Assembly (NCBI RefSeq): GCF_004354365.1
Contig: NZ_SJCY01000001.1
Coordinates: 248,001-312,000 of the forward strand
Reading direction: 5' to 3'
Source of the DNA: Pedobacter changchengzhani
Lineage (GTDB): Bacteria; Bacteroidota; Bacteroidia; Sphingobacteriales; Sphingobacteriaceae
DNA: 64,000 bases
Both the position numbers and the translations under genes were made by a program. The notes below the pieces were generated by a model. The model did not search any database. It saw nothing but the letters and a program-made list of their open reading frames with translations, and was not told the origin of the DNA. Position 1 is the stretch's first letter. Each line of letters starts with the position of its first letter. Shown here piece by piece: positions 1 to 8,322 of this stretch.

Positions 1-105
1 AAAATTAATTACTTTTGCCAACACGAAAATTTTAAACCAAGCCTTAATCGGTCTATTGACATCACAAATTTGATAGCTCAGTTTTTAAGTACAATTAATC
101 AGTAA
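1..105 (+). CDS. C-terminal end of an unidentified upstream gene (partial)
   Basis: Frame 1 is open from the first base to a TAA at 103-105 and encodes 34 residues ending NLIAQFLSTINQ. The stop shares its last A with the ATG of the next gene (TAATG), which is the translational-coupling geometry seen throughout this locus. It is therefore probably the tail of another polysaccharide-locus gene. Too little is visible to name a family. An open frame this short could also arise by chance. Confidence 0.5.
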   Translation, partial: KINYFCQHENFKPSLNRSIDITNLIAQFLSTINQ

Positions 106-1259
106 TGAAGTTCATTATAAAATATGGGATAGGAATTTACTTAATTGTAACGCTTTTGTTTAAATTGGGTTTTATTTTGCCCCATGCATTTACAAATGTA
201 ATTTATTACATTTTAATGGCTGCTGGTGTAATTGTGGTTCCTTTTTATAGTAAGGTAATTTTTAGCAGCAAATCCATCCGTGTTTTTTGGGTTTTCCATG
301 CAGTAAATTTGTTAAATTTTATTTACCTTCTAATATTTGGTTTAACAAATATGGATTCTTGGTTATATTTTTTAACTAAGTTTTCGACTTTCAATTTGAT
401 CATTTTGGCTTTTGTATATAATTATGAATTTTATAAAGATTCATTTGTAAAATATTATAAATATATTATTTTGTTGATGCTATTAATGGGTGTGTTTTTT
501 AGTGGCGTAACCGATGATAGTGCTGGGCGTTTATCAGCTGGCTTCAACCCCAATGATGTGGGTATATTTGGCTTAATGGGTCTGTTTTCTGTTATTATTT
601 TAAATAAACAGTGGGCTAAAAGCAAAATTGATTTAGCATTAGTCGCCGTATTTTTTGTGTTTGCATTACTTTCTGGCTCTAAAGCAACCTTATTGGGGAT
701 CGGTTTATTGGGTTTTATGAACTATGGTTTATCGCTAAAAAGTGTTGGCCTAGCCATACTTGCAATTGGTGCAATTTTTATCGTATCAAATTTTGGTTAT
801 AAAACGAGCGTAGACCGTGTATTTAGTAAGGAACGTACTTTTGAAACCCGAGATGAGGTGTACAAAAACGGTATGCTTACTTTTGAGGAGTCTCCCGTTG
901 TTGGCCATGGATTGGATAAATATGGTTGGTCTAACCCTAAATACTTCGAAAATCCAGAAGATGCTTTAGGTCCTCATAATACATATATAGCAATAGGTAT
1001 CATGTATGGTATCCTATTTGGATCTGCTTTCTTAATTATTTTGTTCAGTTTTCTCTTGTTTACCAAAAAAATCTCATTTAGTAGCGGTGATGAATTTACT
1101 CGCTATTCTTTTTATTTTATGCTGCTCATTTTGATTATCGGTTTTTTTGAAACCTTAATAGTTGGCGTAAATGAAACGGTAACTTTACAATTTTGGGTAT
1201 GTTTAGGGGTTGTGGCTTATAATTATTCTTTAAATAAAGAAAATGTTCGAGGTAATTAA
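105..1259 (+). CDS. O-antigen polymerase/ligase-like membrane protein (Wzy-type)
   Basis: This 384-residue integral membrane protein has about ten hydrophobic segments and one larger hydrophilic loop at residues 230-292. That loop ends in PHNTY (290-294), and this placement of a His-Asn pair at the end of the periplasmic loop is typical of the Wzy_C/O-antigen ligase superfamily. Its expected role is joining lipid-linked repeat units at the periplasmic face of the inner membrane. Sequence does not separate polymerase from ligase, but the setting among glycosyltransferases favours a Wzy polymerase. The gene overlaps the next by 17 nt and begins on the stop of the preceding frame, so it lies inside an operon. 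Confidence 0.75.
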   Translation: MKFIIKYGIGIYLIVTLLFKLGFILPHAFTNVIYYILMAAGVIVVPFYSKVIFSSKSIRVFWVFHAVNLLNFIYLLIFGLTNMDSWLYFLTKFSTFNLIILAFVYNYEFYKDSFVKYYKYIILLMLLMGVFFSGVTDDSAGRLSAGFNPNDVGIFGLMGLFSVIILNKQWAKSKIDLALVAVFFVFALLSGSKATLLGIGLLGFMNYGLSLKSVGLAILAIGAIFIVSNFGYKTSVDRVFSKERTFETRDEVYKNGMLTFEESPVVGHGLDKYGWSNPKYFENPEDALGPHNTYIAIGIMYGILFGSAFLIILFSFLLFTKKISFSSGDEFTRYSFYFMLLILIIGFFETLIVGVNETVTLQFWVCLGVVAYNYSLNKENVRGN

Positions 1260-2274
1260 AGATATTAATGAAGTTGAGCTTTTAGAGGAAGAGCTAAGTT
1301 CGCTGTATGTTGTAAACCAGTGTAAGTTAACCTTTTATTCTCCCCAATATATCATTAAAGGGTTTCGGGAATTTTTAGCGACTAATAGAGGAAACAGTTT
1401 ATATTTTATAATTTATAGAACAAAAGCAAGTATTAGCCAATATCTCCCTTTATATATAGATGATAAGCATAACCTTAGATTTATATTTGATGCGCATACC
1501 GACTACTGCGATGTGATAGGCGAAGATTTTACATTTAGTGCCTTAAAGGCATTGTCTAACTTGATTTTGGAGGACAAGAATATAAAATATGTAAATCTCG
1601 ATAATTTACTGCCTGAAAGTCAATTGTTAAATTTTTTCAAACATTTTTTAGGATTGGGTACAGTTATAACCTGTTATAATAATCATTCTTTTTTAAGTAA
1701 GGTTTATAATGATGGTTTACTTAACCATTTGAAATCAAATCAAAAGAGTGAAATAAGGAGAGTACAGCGAAAAAATGCTGAATTTATTTTCGAAATTTTC
1801 AATGGCGTGGAGCCTTTTCCAACCTTACAAATTAAAGACTTGCGTAAAACGATGATTGGAAATAAAATCAGAGATGAGCACTTTTTCGATGATGCATTTA
1901 TAGCGTTTTCAGCATATTTATATCAGCGCAATGAATTGGAAATTTTCACTAAATGGAAAGAGGAAAAACTAATTTCAGCCTCAATGGTGTTAAAGAATGG
2001 TAGATACAGAATGGTTTGGATTGATTTATATGCTGAAGACGTTCAATTTATAAATTTAAGTGCTTACGCAGATTATATAGGTTATTTAGAACAATTTGAT
2101 AATATTGTTTTTAGTTTTGGTAGAGGAAGTTACGATTATAAAGCTAAAAATTTTCATCCTAACATACAGAATTTATATAATTTGAGGTATAGCAAATCTA
2201 AATTCAATTTCTTTTTTAGCAATTATCAGGGTATTAAACAATTTGTAAAAAGGTTAATTAAGGCGAAAAAATGA
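1243..2274 (+). CDS. GNAT/FemAB-like acyltransferase of the polysaccharide locus
   Basis: This is a 343-residue soluble protein. The middle segment (SNQKSEIRRVQRK, about residues 165-178) and the C-terminal block FSFGRGSYDYKAKNF resemble the Acetyltransf_6 (CelD/FemAB-like GNAT) family common in exopolysaccharide clusters. Such proteins are thought to acylate sugars or to add amino acids to a precursor, but the substrate cannot be read here. It overlaps the polymerase by 17 nt upstream and the next glycosyltransferase by 4 nt (ATGA), which indicates translational coupling. Family assignment is by pattern only, since no single catalytic residue is diagnostic. Confidence 0.6.
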   Translation: MFEVIKDINEVELLEEELSSLYVVNQCKLTFYSPQYIIKGFREFLATNRGNSLYFIIYRTKASISQYLPLYIDDKHNLRFIFDAHTDYCDVIGEDFTFSALKALSNLILEDKNIKYVNLDNLLPESQLLNFFKHFLGLGTVITCYNNHSFLSKVYNDGLLNHLKSNQKSEIRRVQRKNAEFIFEIFNGVEPFPTLQIKDLRKTMIGNKIRDEHFFDDAFIAFSAYLYQRNELEIFTKWKEEKLISASMVLKNGRYRMVWIDLYAEDVQFINLSAYADYIGYLEQFDNIVFSFGRGSYDYKAKNFHPNIQNLYNLRYSKSKFNFFFSNYQGIKQFVKRLIKAKK

Positions 2275-3344
2275 GCGTACACACCATTTTTGTAGAACCG
2301 GCAAATTATACAGAAGACTTGATCAACAATGTTTATAAAAAGCAAAATATCAAATATTCCTTTCTCCATTCAACTTCAGTAGCCACAAATAATACCATAA
2401 TTATAGATTCTGCGGAATATATTTTTGATCGAAATAATCTATTTTCAAACGTCTCATTTTTATGGCGTTGCATAAACGAGAATAATCTAATTATCATCAA
2501 TGGTTACAATCATCTAGCATTTATATTTCTGTGGATCTTTTCTTTATTCGTTCCATGTTATGTAGGCATAGAATCTGATACACCTTATTATCCTACCAAA
2601 AGCTTTAAAAGGCTTTTGAAAACGATTTATCTAAAGTTTATTTTTTCTAACAAAAAAATATTGGGCTTGCCAGGCGGTACAGGTTTGCATACGCAGTTAT
2701 TTTTGCATTATGGAATGAATAAAGACAGAATATTCCTTTTACCAATGATGGTAGACAATGCAAGATTTAAACGAGCAATTAAAGATGAAAACCTGTTGCA
2801 TCAACCGCTAAATTTTATCTTTGTAGGCAGGTTAGTAGAAGAGAAAAATCCTGTGCTTTTAGTTAAAGCGTTTATAAATGTATTAAATAAAGGATTAAAT
2901 GCAGTGTTAACCATCATTGGCGCAGGGGAGTGTTATGGTGAACTAGTGCAGTTGAGTGCTAAATTTTCAAATATTAGGATTTTAGGTAAAAAATTTGGCA
3001 ATGATTTATTAGCAGAATATCAAGGCGCTAATGTATTGGTATTGCCATCAAATTTTGAACCTTGGGGTTTAGTGGTAAATGAAGCAATGGCCAGCGGGTT
3101 GCCCGTTTTGTGCAGTTCTGTAGTTGGGGCGGCCCATGATTTAGTGGAGCAGCCAGATTCAGGTTGGGTATTTAAAGCGAATGATGAAGCAGATTTAACC
3201 GAAAAGTTAATTCAAATTATTAATAATCCTTTGGCAATTATAGACAAGGCAAAAAGAGGTCAGGATTTCATTTTGAATTATTGGAATTACAATTTATATA
3301 CGGAACGGCTAAATAAAATACTTACCTATGCGCAAAGAAGTTAA
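2271..3344 (+). CDS. Glycosyltransferase, GT4 family
   Basis: This 357-residue protein has a GT-B layout. A variable acceptor-binding half comes first. The C-terminal half begins with the FIFVGRLVEEKNP strand (about residues 182-194) and carries the nucleotide-sugar loop EPWGLVVNEAMASGLPV, which matches the E-x7-E motif of GT4. Retaining transfer from a nucleotide sugar to a lipid-linked glycan on the cytoplasmic face is expected, but donor and acceptor are unknown. The start overlaps the previous stop (ATGA), and the end overlaps the next gene by 17 nt. Confidence 0.85.
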   Translation: MSVHTIFVEPANYTEDLINNVYKKQNIKYSFLHSTSVATNNTIIIDSAEYIFDRNNLFSNVSFLWRCINENNLIIINGYNHLAFIFLWIFSLFVPCYVGIESDTPYYPTKSFKRLLKTIYLKFIFSNKKILGLPGGTGLHTQLFLHYGMNKDRIFLLPMMVDNARFKRAIKDENLLHQPLNFIFVGRLVEEKNPVLLVKAFINVLNKGLNAVLTIIGAGECYGELVQLSAKFSNIRILGKKFGNDLLAEYQGANVLVLPSNFEPWGLVVNEAMASGLPVLCSSVVGAAHDLVEQPDSGWVFKANDEADLTEKLIQIINNPLAIIDKAKRGQDFILNYWNYNLYTERLNKILTYAQRS

Positions 3345-4071
3345 ATCAAAAATATATTCGCTGGCTTTGCTTCTTGGCGCAATAAAATTTAATAATAAGA
3401 ATAGCAAGGTACTATATTATCATGATGTGCATGAAGATGGAGATGTGCCAGAAACAGTTATGTCTACTCCAATGAGCCTTTTTAAAAAGCATATTGAAAT
3501 AATTAAGGGCAATGGTTTCGAAATCGTTAGGGAGGTTACTAAGCCAAAAGGGCAGGTTATGCTTACTTTCGACGATGGTTATTTAGGGGTATTGAAGAAC
3601 AGGACCTATTTTGAAGAAAATGGCTTGAAACCGACTATATTCATCATCACTTCTCGTATTGGTAAGCCCAACTTTATGTCTGTTGAAAACATTAAATCAT
3701 TGGCAAAAAGTGGTTTTATCTTTCAATCACATACGCATACGCACCCCGATCTGAATTTATGCACCGCTGTTGAACTAGAAGACGAATTCATTAAATCGAA
3801 AACTTTATTAAGCGAATTATTATCAAAAGAGGTAAATGCTATTTGTTTTCCAAAGGGATTTTTTAACGACCAAACCATTTCTGTAGCACGCCAAAGTGGT
3901 TATAAAAAATTGTATTCCAGTATTCCGGGTAGTTATTTAGAAAGAAATGCTTTTGGTGTGATTTGCCGAAATTTAGTTCAATTTTCATCTCCAGCGGATT
4001 TTAAAAACACTCTTTTTGGAGGAATGACTATTTTTAAGAAAAGATACACCAACCAACATTACCATGAATAG
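3328..4071 (+). CDS. Polysaccharide deacetylase (NodB/CE4 family)
   Basis: This 247-residue protein contains the CE4 motif 1 MLTFDDGY (about residues 73-80), with the catalytic Asp and the metal-ligand Asp. Motif 2 is SHTHTHPDL (about 128-136), with the two metal-binding His residues. A later motif-3-like stretch is FPKGFFND. The family removes N-acetyl groups from amino sugars in glycans. There is no clear signal peptide, so it may act on lipid-linked intermediates inside the cell. It overlaps both neighbours (17 nt and 8 nt), placing it firmly in the polysaccharide operon. Confidence 0.85.
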   Translation: MRKEVKSKIYSLALLLGAIKFNNKNSKVLYYHDVHEDGDVPETVMSTPMSLFKKHIEIIKGNGFEIVREVTKPKGQVMLTFDDGYLGVLKNRTYFEENGLKPTIFIITSRIGKPNFMSVENIKSLAKSGFIFQSHTHTHPDLNLCTAVELEDEFIKSKTLLSELLSKEVNAICFPKGFFNDQTISVARQSGYKKLYSSIPGSYLERNAFGVICRNLVQFSSPADFKNTLFGGMTIFKKRYTNQHYHE

Positions 4072-4924
4072 TAAATTAATTGTATATCCAAAATTACCAT
4101 CCCTTCATCACTTTATTATAAGATTTAGAGGCGCAGGTTTGGCAAATTGTTTATTTATTTATGCTAGGGCATTGGTATTGGCTAATAAATACCAGTTAAA
4201 AATAATAAATCCCTCTTGGGTGCAATTTAATTTAGGCCCATATTTACGTAAAGAAAAGGATAAAAGACATTATAACGGTTTATTTAAATCTTTCGGCATT
4301 GGACACGTAAAAAAGAATTGGCTTCTTTTTTTTGGTAAAAAATATGGCGAAAACCAACAAATTGAAAACCTAGCAAATGGATTAATTGTGGTAGAGGGGT
4401 TAGGGAATTACTTTGAGGATATAAAAAACCACAGCGAAATGGTTAAAAAGCATCTGCTAAGCATTGTAACTAATCAAACCATAAATAGCTATCATTCTGT
4501 AGTCGAAGAATTTGTTGGTGTACACATCAGAATGGGGGATTACGATTTAGACAGCAGAATTTCGTTAGATTGGTATTTGGAGAAAATGAGGTTTATCCAT
4601 GAAAAATGTGATCGTAAGATTAAGTTTTTGGTTTTTTCTGATGGTAATGCCGATGAGTTGCAAAAAGTATTAAGTTTTCCATGTGCCGAAATGGCCTTTT
4701 TTGGTAATGCAATCGCCGATATTTTAGTGCTTTCAAAAGCGAAAATTATTCTTGCTTCGGATTCTACATTTTCTGCTTGGGGAGCTTATTTAGGTCAAAC
4801 GCCTATTTTGTTTAATAAACGGCATTTTCCTCCAGTGTTGGATAATTCTCAGCATGAATGGGTAGAAAATATTCAGCAATCGGTAAATATTGAAAAAGAG
4901 ATTAAAGCAATTTTTTCATCATGA
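4064..4924 (+). CDS. GT11-like glycosyltransferase (alpha-1,2-fucosyltransferase-like)
   Basis: This 286-residue protein has an N-terminal FRGAGLANCLFIYARA block, a relaxed form of the G-x-GNQLFQYA motif. A central VGVHIRMGDY corresponds to the HxRxGDY donor-binding motif of GT11 and related fucosyltransferases. A third motif, ILASDSTFSAWGAYLG, matches the SDxxFSWWxAYL region. GT11 enzymes transfer L-fucose from GDP-fucose. No GDP-fucose genes lie in this window, so the donor stays uncertain. The start overlaps the deacetylase by 8 nt, and the end overlaps the next gene by 4 nt. Confidence 0.7.
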   Translation: MNSKLIVYPKLPSLHHFIIRFRGAGLANCLFIYARALVLANKYQLKIINPSWVQFNLGPYLRKEKDKRHYNGLFKSFGIGHVKKNWLLFFGKKYGENQQIENLANGLIVVEGLGNYFEDIKNHSEMVKKHLLSIVTNQTINSYHSVVEEFVGVHIRMGDYDLDSRISLDWYLEKMRFIHEKCDRKIKFLVFSDGNADELQKVLSFPCAEMAFFGNAIADILVLSKAKIILASDSTFSAWGAYLGQTPILFNKRHFPPVLDNSQHEWVENIQQSVNIEKEIKAIFSS

Positions 4925-5925
4925 TTTTGATCGATGCTTTATACATTAATATGGGTGGGGGTAAAGTTTTACTCGATTATTTAATTACAAAGTTAGATCA
5001 ATCCAATAAAAATATACACTTTCTATTAGATGATCGAATTAAAGATGCTCATCCAACAATTCAAAACAATAAGGTTACCTATTTAAGGGCAAAGTTTACC
5101 AATAGGCATCAGTTTTATAGGTTAAATGCAAGCCAATTTACAAAGGTTTTGTGTTTCGCAAGCTTACCCCCGTCTATGCGGTTAAAGGCCAAGGTTTACA
5201 CCTATTTTCATCAATTGTTGTATTTAAAGGTGCCTAAAAATAGTGGTTTTAAATTTACGATTATTGCTGCTATAAAATCTTTGATTTCGAAAACATTAAA
5301 ATCTAATACAGATTTTTGGGTAGTCCAGTCTGCCAGCGTAAAAAATCAGCTTGTTGCAAAATATAACATTAAAGCAGAGGAGGTAAAAGTAATTCCTTTT
5401 TATCCTCCAGTAGTTAACTGTGAAACAGTAGTAAGAATGCGAGAAACTTATGCTTACGTAAGTTTACCGGCTACATATAAAAACCACGAAAGATTAATAG
5501 AAGCTTTTTGTCTTTTTCACCAAAAAACAGGACGAGGTGAATTAAATATAACGGTTAATGATGAATTCCCTTTATTACTTGCCCAAATAGAACTACTAAA
5601 ATTAAAAAAGATTCCAATTATAAATCACGGTTTTTTAGGTAAGGAAAAGCTAAACAACTTATACCAAAGTGTTGAATATGTTATTTTTCCATCTTTAGCT
5701 GAAAGTTTTGGTTTAGGTATAATTGAAGCTTTAGAAAATGGATGCAAGATCATAGGTGCAGATTTACCATACATGCGAGCCGTTTGTGAGCCTAGTATTA
5801 GTTTTAATCCCACTTCAATAAATGATATGGTTTTGGCTTTTGAAAAATCTATTTTTGAAGAACCCATCATAAGTAAGCAGTTGGTACACGATGAGGTTGA
5901 TAAATTAGTGCGCCTATTGAACTAA
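4921..5925 (+). CDS. Glycosyltransferase, GT4 family
   Basis: This 334-residue GT-B protein starts MILIDALYINMGGGKVLLDY, with a glycine-rich loop after the first strand. It ends in the GT4 nucleotide-sugar motif PSLAESFGLGIIEALENG, followed by a short helix. The fold and motif support a retaining glycosyltransferase of the polysaccharide pathway, with donor unknown. It is joined to the GT11-like gene by an ATGA overlap and is the last gene of the first tightly overlapping block. A 51-nt gap and a promoter-like box follow. Confidence 0.85.
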   Translation: MILIDALYINMGGGKVLLDYLITKLDQSNKNIHFLLDDRIKDAHPTIQNNKVTYLRAKFTNRHQFYRLNASQFTKVLCFASLPPSMRLKAKVYTYFHQLLYLKVPKNSGFKFTIIAAIKSLISKTLKSNTDFWVVQSASVKNQLVAKYNIKAEEVKVIPFYPPVVNCETVVRMRETYAYVSLPATYKNHERLIEAFCLFHQKTGRGELNITVNDEFPLLLAQIELLKLKKIPIINHGFLGKEKLNNLYQSVEYVIFPSLAESFGLGIIEALENGCKIIGADLPYMRAVCEPSISFNPTSINDMVLAFEKSIFEEPIISKQLVHDEVDKLVRLLN

Positions 5926-5950
5926 AAAGGCAAAAATATAAATGGATTTG

Positions 5951-5958
5951 TATTTTTG
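5951..5958 (+). promoter_or_regulatory. Possible -7 box (TAnnTTTG) before the GT2/fnl gene block
   Basis: TATTTTTG matches the Bacteroidota -7 consensus TAnnTTTG and would give a leader of roughly 12 nt before the ATG at 5977. No good TTTG lies at the expected upstream distance. It may mark a second transcription start inside the polysaccharide locus. Confidence 0.35.
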
Positions 5959-5976
5959 TATCGAAAATAAGATTAA

Positions 5977-6852
5977 ATGGTAAGTATCAGTGTAATAATA
6001 TTAACTTTTAATGAAGAACTGCATATTCAAAGATGCATTGAGAAAGTTAAAACGCTAACTGATCAAATTTTTGTTGTAGATAGTTTTTCGTCAGACCGAA
6101 CTATACAAATTGCTTCGAGCCTTGGCGCCATGGTTGTTCAAAATAAATGGCCAGGAAATCAAGCTGTGCAATTTAATTGGGCTTTAGATCATTTAGATAT
6201 AAATACCGAATGGATTTTAAGATTAGATGCAGACGAATATTTGACTGATCAAATGATAACCGAGATTAATGAAAGACTTCTTAAGATAGAAAGCCCTGTA
6301 AATGGTATCTTTCTTAATCGTAAACTTATTTTTATGGGGCGATTGATTAAATATGGTGTAGATAAGGTAAAGATCTTAAGGATATTTAGAAAAAATACAG
6401 CGCGTTACAGTCAAACTTGGATGGATGAACATTTGGTTTTAAGTGGAGGAGAGACGATAACTTTAGATTCTTACTTTGTAGATGATAATTTAAATACCAT
6501 TACCAATTGGACAGAAAAACATAATGATTATGCCATCCGCGAAGCGATTAATATGTTGGATGACCGTTTAAAGTTGCTAAATGAATCGAATACTTTAACT
6601 TTGCAACAAAATAAAAAAAGCTTTTACGCTAAAATGCCAATGTTTTTAAGAGGCTTTGCTTATTTTGTTTACAGATATATAATTAAATTAGGCTTCTTAG
6701 ATGGTAAAGAAGGCTTTATTCGTCATTTTTTACAGGGGTTTTGGTACAGAACTTTAGTTGATGCTAAGTTATTAGAAATACAAAAGGCTTGTGGAGATGA
6801 CAAAACAAAAATAAAAGAATACTTAAAACAGCATTATAAAATAGAGTTATAA
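5977..6852 (+). CDS. Glycosyltransferase family 2 (WaaE/KdtX-like)
   Basis: This 291-residue protein begins with the GT2 nucleotide-binding strand VSVIILTFNEE. It continues with VDSFSSDRT and the DxD-containing RLDADEYL (about residues 83-90). The length and the two blocks match the WaaE/KdtX-like branch of GT2, which adds sugars to LPS cores or to oligosaccharide units. An inverting cytoplasmic transferase is expected, and the substrates cannot be read. It starts a second block of genes after a 51-nt gap and lies 2 nt before fnlA. Confidence 0.82.
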   Translation: MVSISVIILTFNEELHIQRCIEKVKTLTDQIFVVDSFSSDRTIQIASSLGAMVVQNKWPGNQAVQFNWALDHLDINTEWILRLDADEYLTDQMITEINERLLKIESPVNGIFLNRKLIFMGRLIKYGVDKVKILRIFRKNTARYSQTWMDEHLVLSGGETITLDSYFVDDNLNTITNWTEKHNDYAIREAINMLDDRLKLLNESNTLTLQQNKKSFYAKMPMFLRGFAYFVYRYIIKLGFLDGKEGFIRHFLQGFWYRTLVDAKLLEIQKACGDDKTKIKEYLKQHYKIEL

Positions 6853-6854
6853 AA

Positions 6855-7889
6855 ATGTTAAAAAATAAAACCTTACTTATTACAGGTGGCACCGGCTCTT
6901 TCGGAAGTGCTGTTCTAAACCGCTTCCTACACACCGATCATTTTAAGGAAATTCGTATTTTTTCTCGCGATGAAAAGAAGCAGGACGACATGCGTAATCA
7001 ACTCAAAAATGATAAGCTAAAGTTTTATATTGGTGATGTGAGGGATTTTAACAGCGTAAATAGGGCGATGAATGGCGTTGATTACGTTTTTCATGCTGCA
7101 GCTTTAAAACAGGTTCCTTCGTGTGAGTTTTTCCCTATAGAAGCCACTAAGACAAATGTTTTTGGTACACAGAATGTAATTGATGCTGCAATTGCCAATA
7201 AAGTAAATAAAGTAATTTGCTTAAGTACCGATAAGGCGGCATATCCAATAAATGCAATGGGCATTTCGAAAGCACTGATGGAAAAAGTAGCCATTGCTGC
7301 ATCAAGAAATTCGACGGAAACAACAGTTTGTTTAACACGATATGGCAATGTAATGGCCTCAAGAGGATCAGTTATTCCATTGTTTTTAAAACAAATACAA
7401 GCAGGAGAGGTACTTACAATTACCGACCCGAATATGACAAGATTCTTAATGTCGTTAGAGGATGCAGTTGACTTAGTTTTATTTGCATTTGAGCATGGAA
7501 ATCCCGGCGATTTATTTGTGAATAAGGCACCTGCTGGTACCATTGGCGATTTGGCGCAAGCTTTAAAAGAATTGTGTAAGGCCAGCAATGAAATTAAGAT
7601 AATTGGAACACGCCATGGCGAGAAACTTTACGAAACCTTGTGTACACGTGAAGAGATGGTAAAGGCTGAAGACATGGGCGATTTTTATCGCGTGCCAGCT
7701 GATAACCGAGATTTAAATTACGCACAATATTTTTCTGAAGGAGAAACGGATATTGCTAAGTTGGAAGATTATCATTCGCATAATACCGAACAGCTCGGTG
7801 TGGAAGGAATGAAAAAACTACTATCCAATTTGCCATTAATTAAGCGAGATGTGTTTGGTGATTTAACTGCAATACAATACGCTGGATAA
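6855..7889 (+). CDS. fnlA: UDP-GlcNAc 4,6-dehydratase/5-epimerase (FnlA/CapE/WbjB)
   Basis: This 344-residue short-chain dehydrogenase-type enzyme is close to the usual length of CapE/FnlA (about 340). It has the Rossmann GGTGSFGSAVL (about residues 10-20), GDVRDF, and the STDKAAYPINAMGISK block. In that block Met replaces the catalytic Tyr of YxxxK, as in known UDP-GlcNAc 4,6-dehydratases. It makes the 4-keto-6-deoxy intermediate, the first step toward UDP-L-FucNAc. The order fnlA, cupin, fnlB, fnlC downstream supports the pathway. Confidence 0.9.
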   Translation: MLKNKTLLITGGTGSFGSAVLNRFLHTDHFKEIRIFSRDEKKQDDMRNQLKNDKLKFYIGDVRDFNSVNRAMNGVDYVFHAAALKQVPSCEFFPIEATKTNVFGTQNVIDAAIANKVNKVICLSTDKAAYPINAMGISKALMEKVAIAASRNSTETTVCLTRYGNVMASRGSVIPLFLKQIQAGEVLTITDPNMTRFLMSLEDAVDLVLFAFEHGNPGDLFVNKAPAGTIGDLAQALKELCKASNEIKIIGTRHGEKLYETLCTREEMVKAEDMGDFYRVPADNRDLNYAQYFSEGETDIAKLEDYHSHNTEQLGVEGMKKLLSNLPLIKRDVFGDLTAIQYAG

Positions 7890-7890
7890 A

Positions 7891-8310
7891 ATGAACGATG
7901 TTAACATTATCCACGGTGGCCAACTTGTAGACGGTAGAGGCAAACTTACCTTTATCAATGATTTTGATATGAAAGAAGTACGCAGATTTTATACCATCGA
8001 ACATTATGACGTAGAAACACAAAGAGGATGGAGGGCACACCGAATTGAGCAGAGGTGGTTTCATGTATGTAAAGGAGTTTTTAAGGTGAAGCTAGTTAGG
8101 GTTGATGATTGGATAAAACCGAATAGAAAATTAACTCAAACCTGTTATACCTTAAACGCAGAACAAAATGAGGTTTTACACATTTCCGCAGGTTATGCGA
8201 TTAGCTTACAGGCTTTAGAGGGCAATTCAAAAATGATTGTCTTTGCAGATTATGGCATTGAACATGCTCAAAATGATGATCATCTTTTTCCATTAGACTA
8301 CTTCCTATAA
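7891..8310 (+). CDS. WxcM/FdtA-like cupin, sugar isomerase-related
   Basis: This 139-residue single-domain cupin has RRFYTIEHYDVETQRGWRAH followed by EQRWFHVCKG. That pattern matches the WxcM-like/FdtA family, where the first His lies in a RGxHAH-type motif. Family members isomerise keto-deoxy sugars (3,4-ketoisomerase) or act as epimerases. It lies 1 nt after fnlA and 12 nt before fnlB, inside a pathway that does not need it by the textbook scheme. It may therefore tailor the keto intermediate or be an accessory factor. Activity is not provable from sequence. Confidence 0.7.
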   Translation: MNDVNIIHGGQLVDGRGKLTFINDFDMKEVRRFYTIEHYDVETQRGWRAHRIEQRWFHVCKGVFKVKLVRVDDWIKPNRKLTQTCYTLNAEQNEVLHISAGYAISLQALEGNSKMIVFADYGIEHAQNDDHLFPLDYFL

Positions 8311-8322
8311 TAGCACATATTT

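Noticed and set aside
10..17. TACTTTTG promoter box at the window start
   Set aside because: It lies within the open frame that ends at 105 and has no -33 partner in view, so it is most simply coding sequence.
7091..7588. 165-residue antisense frame within fnlA
   Set aside because: It is the reverse-strand shadow of a conserved enzyme gene, with no promoter or family match.
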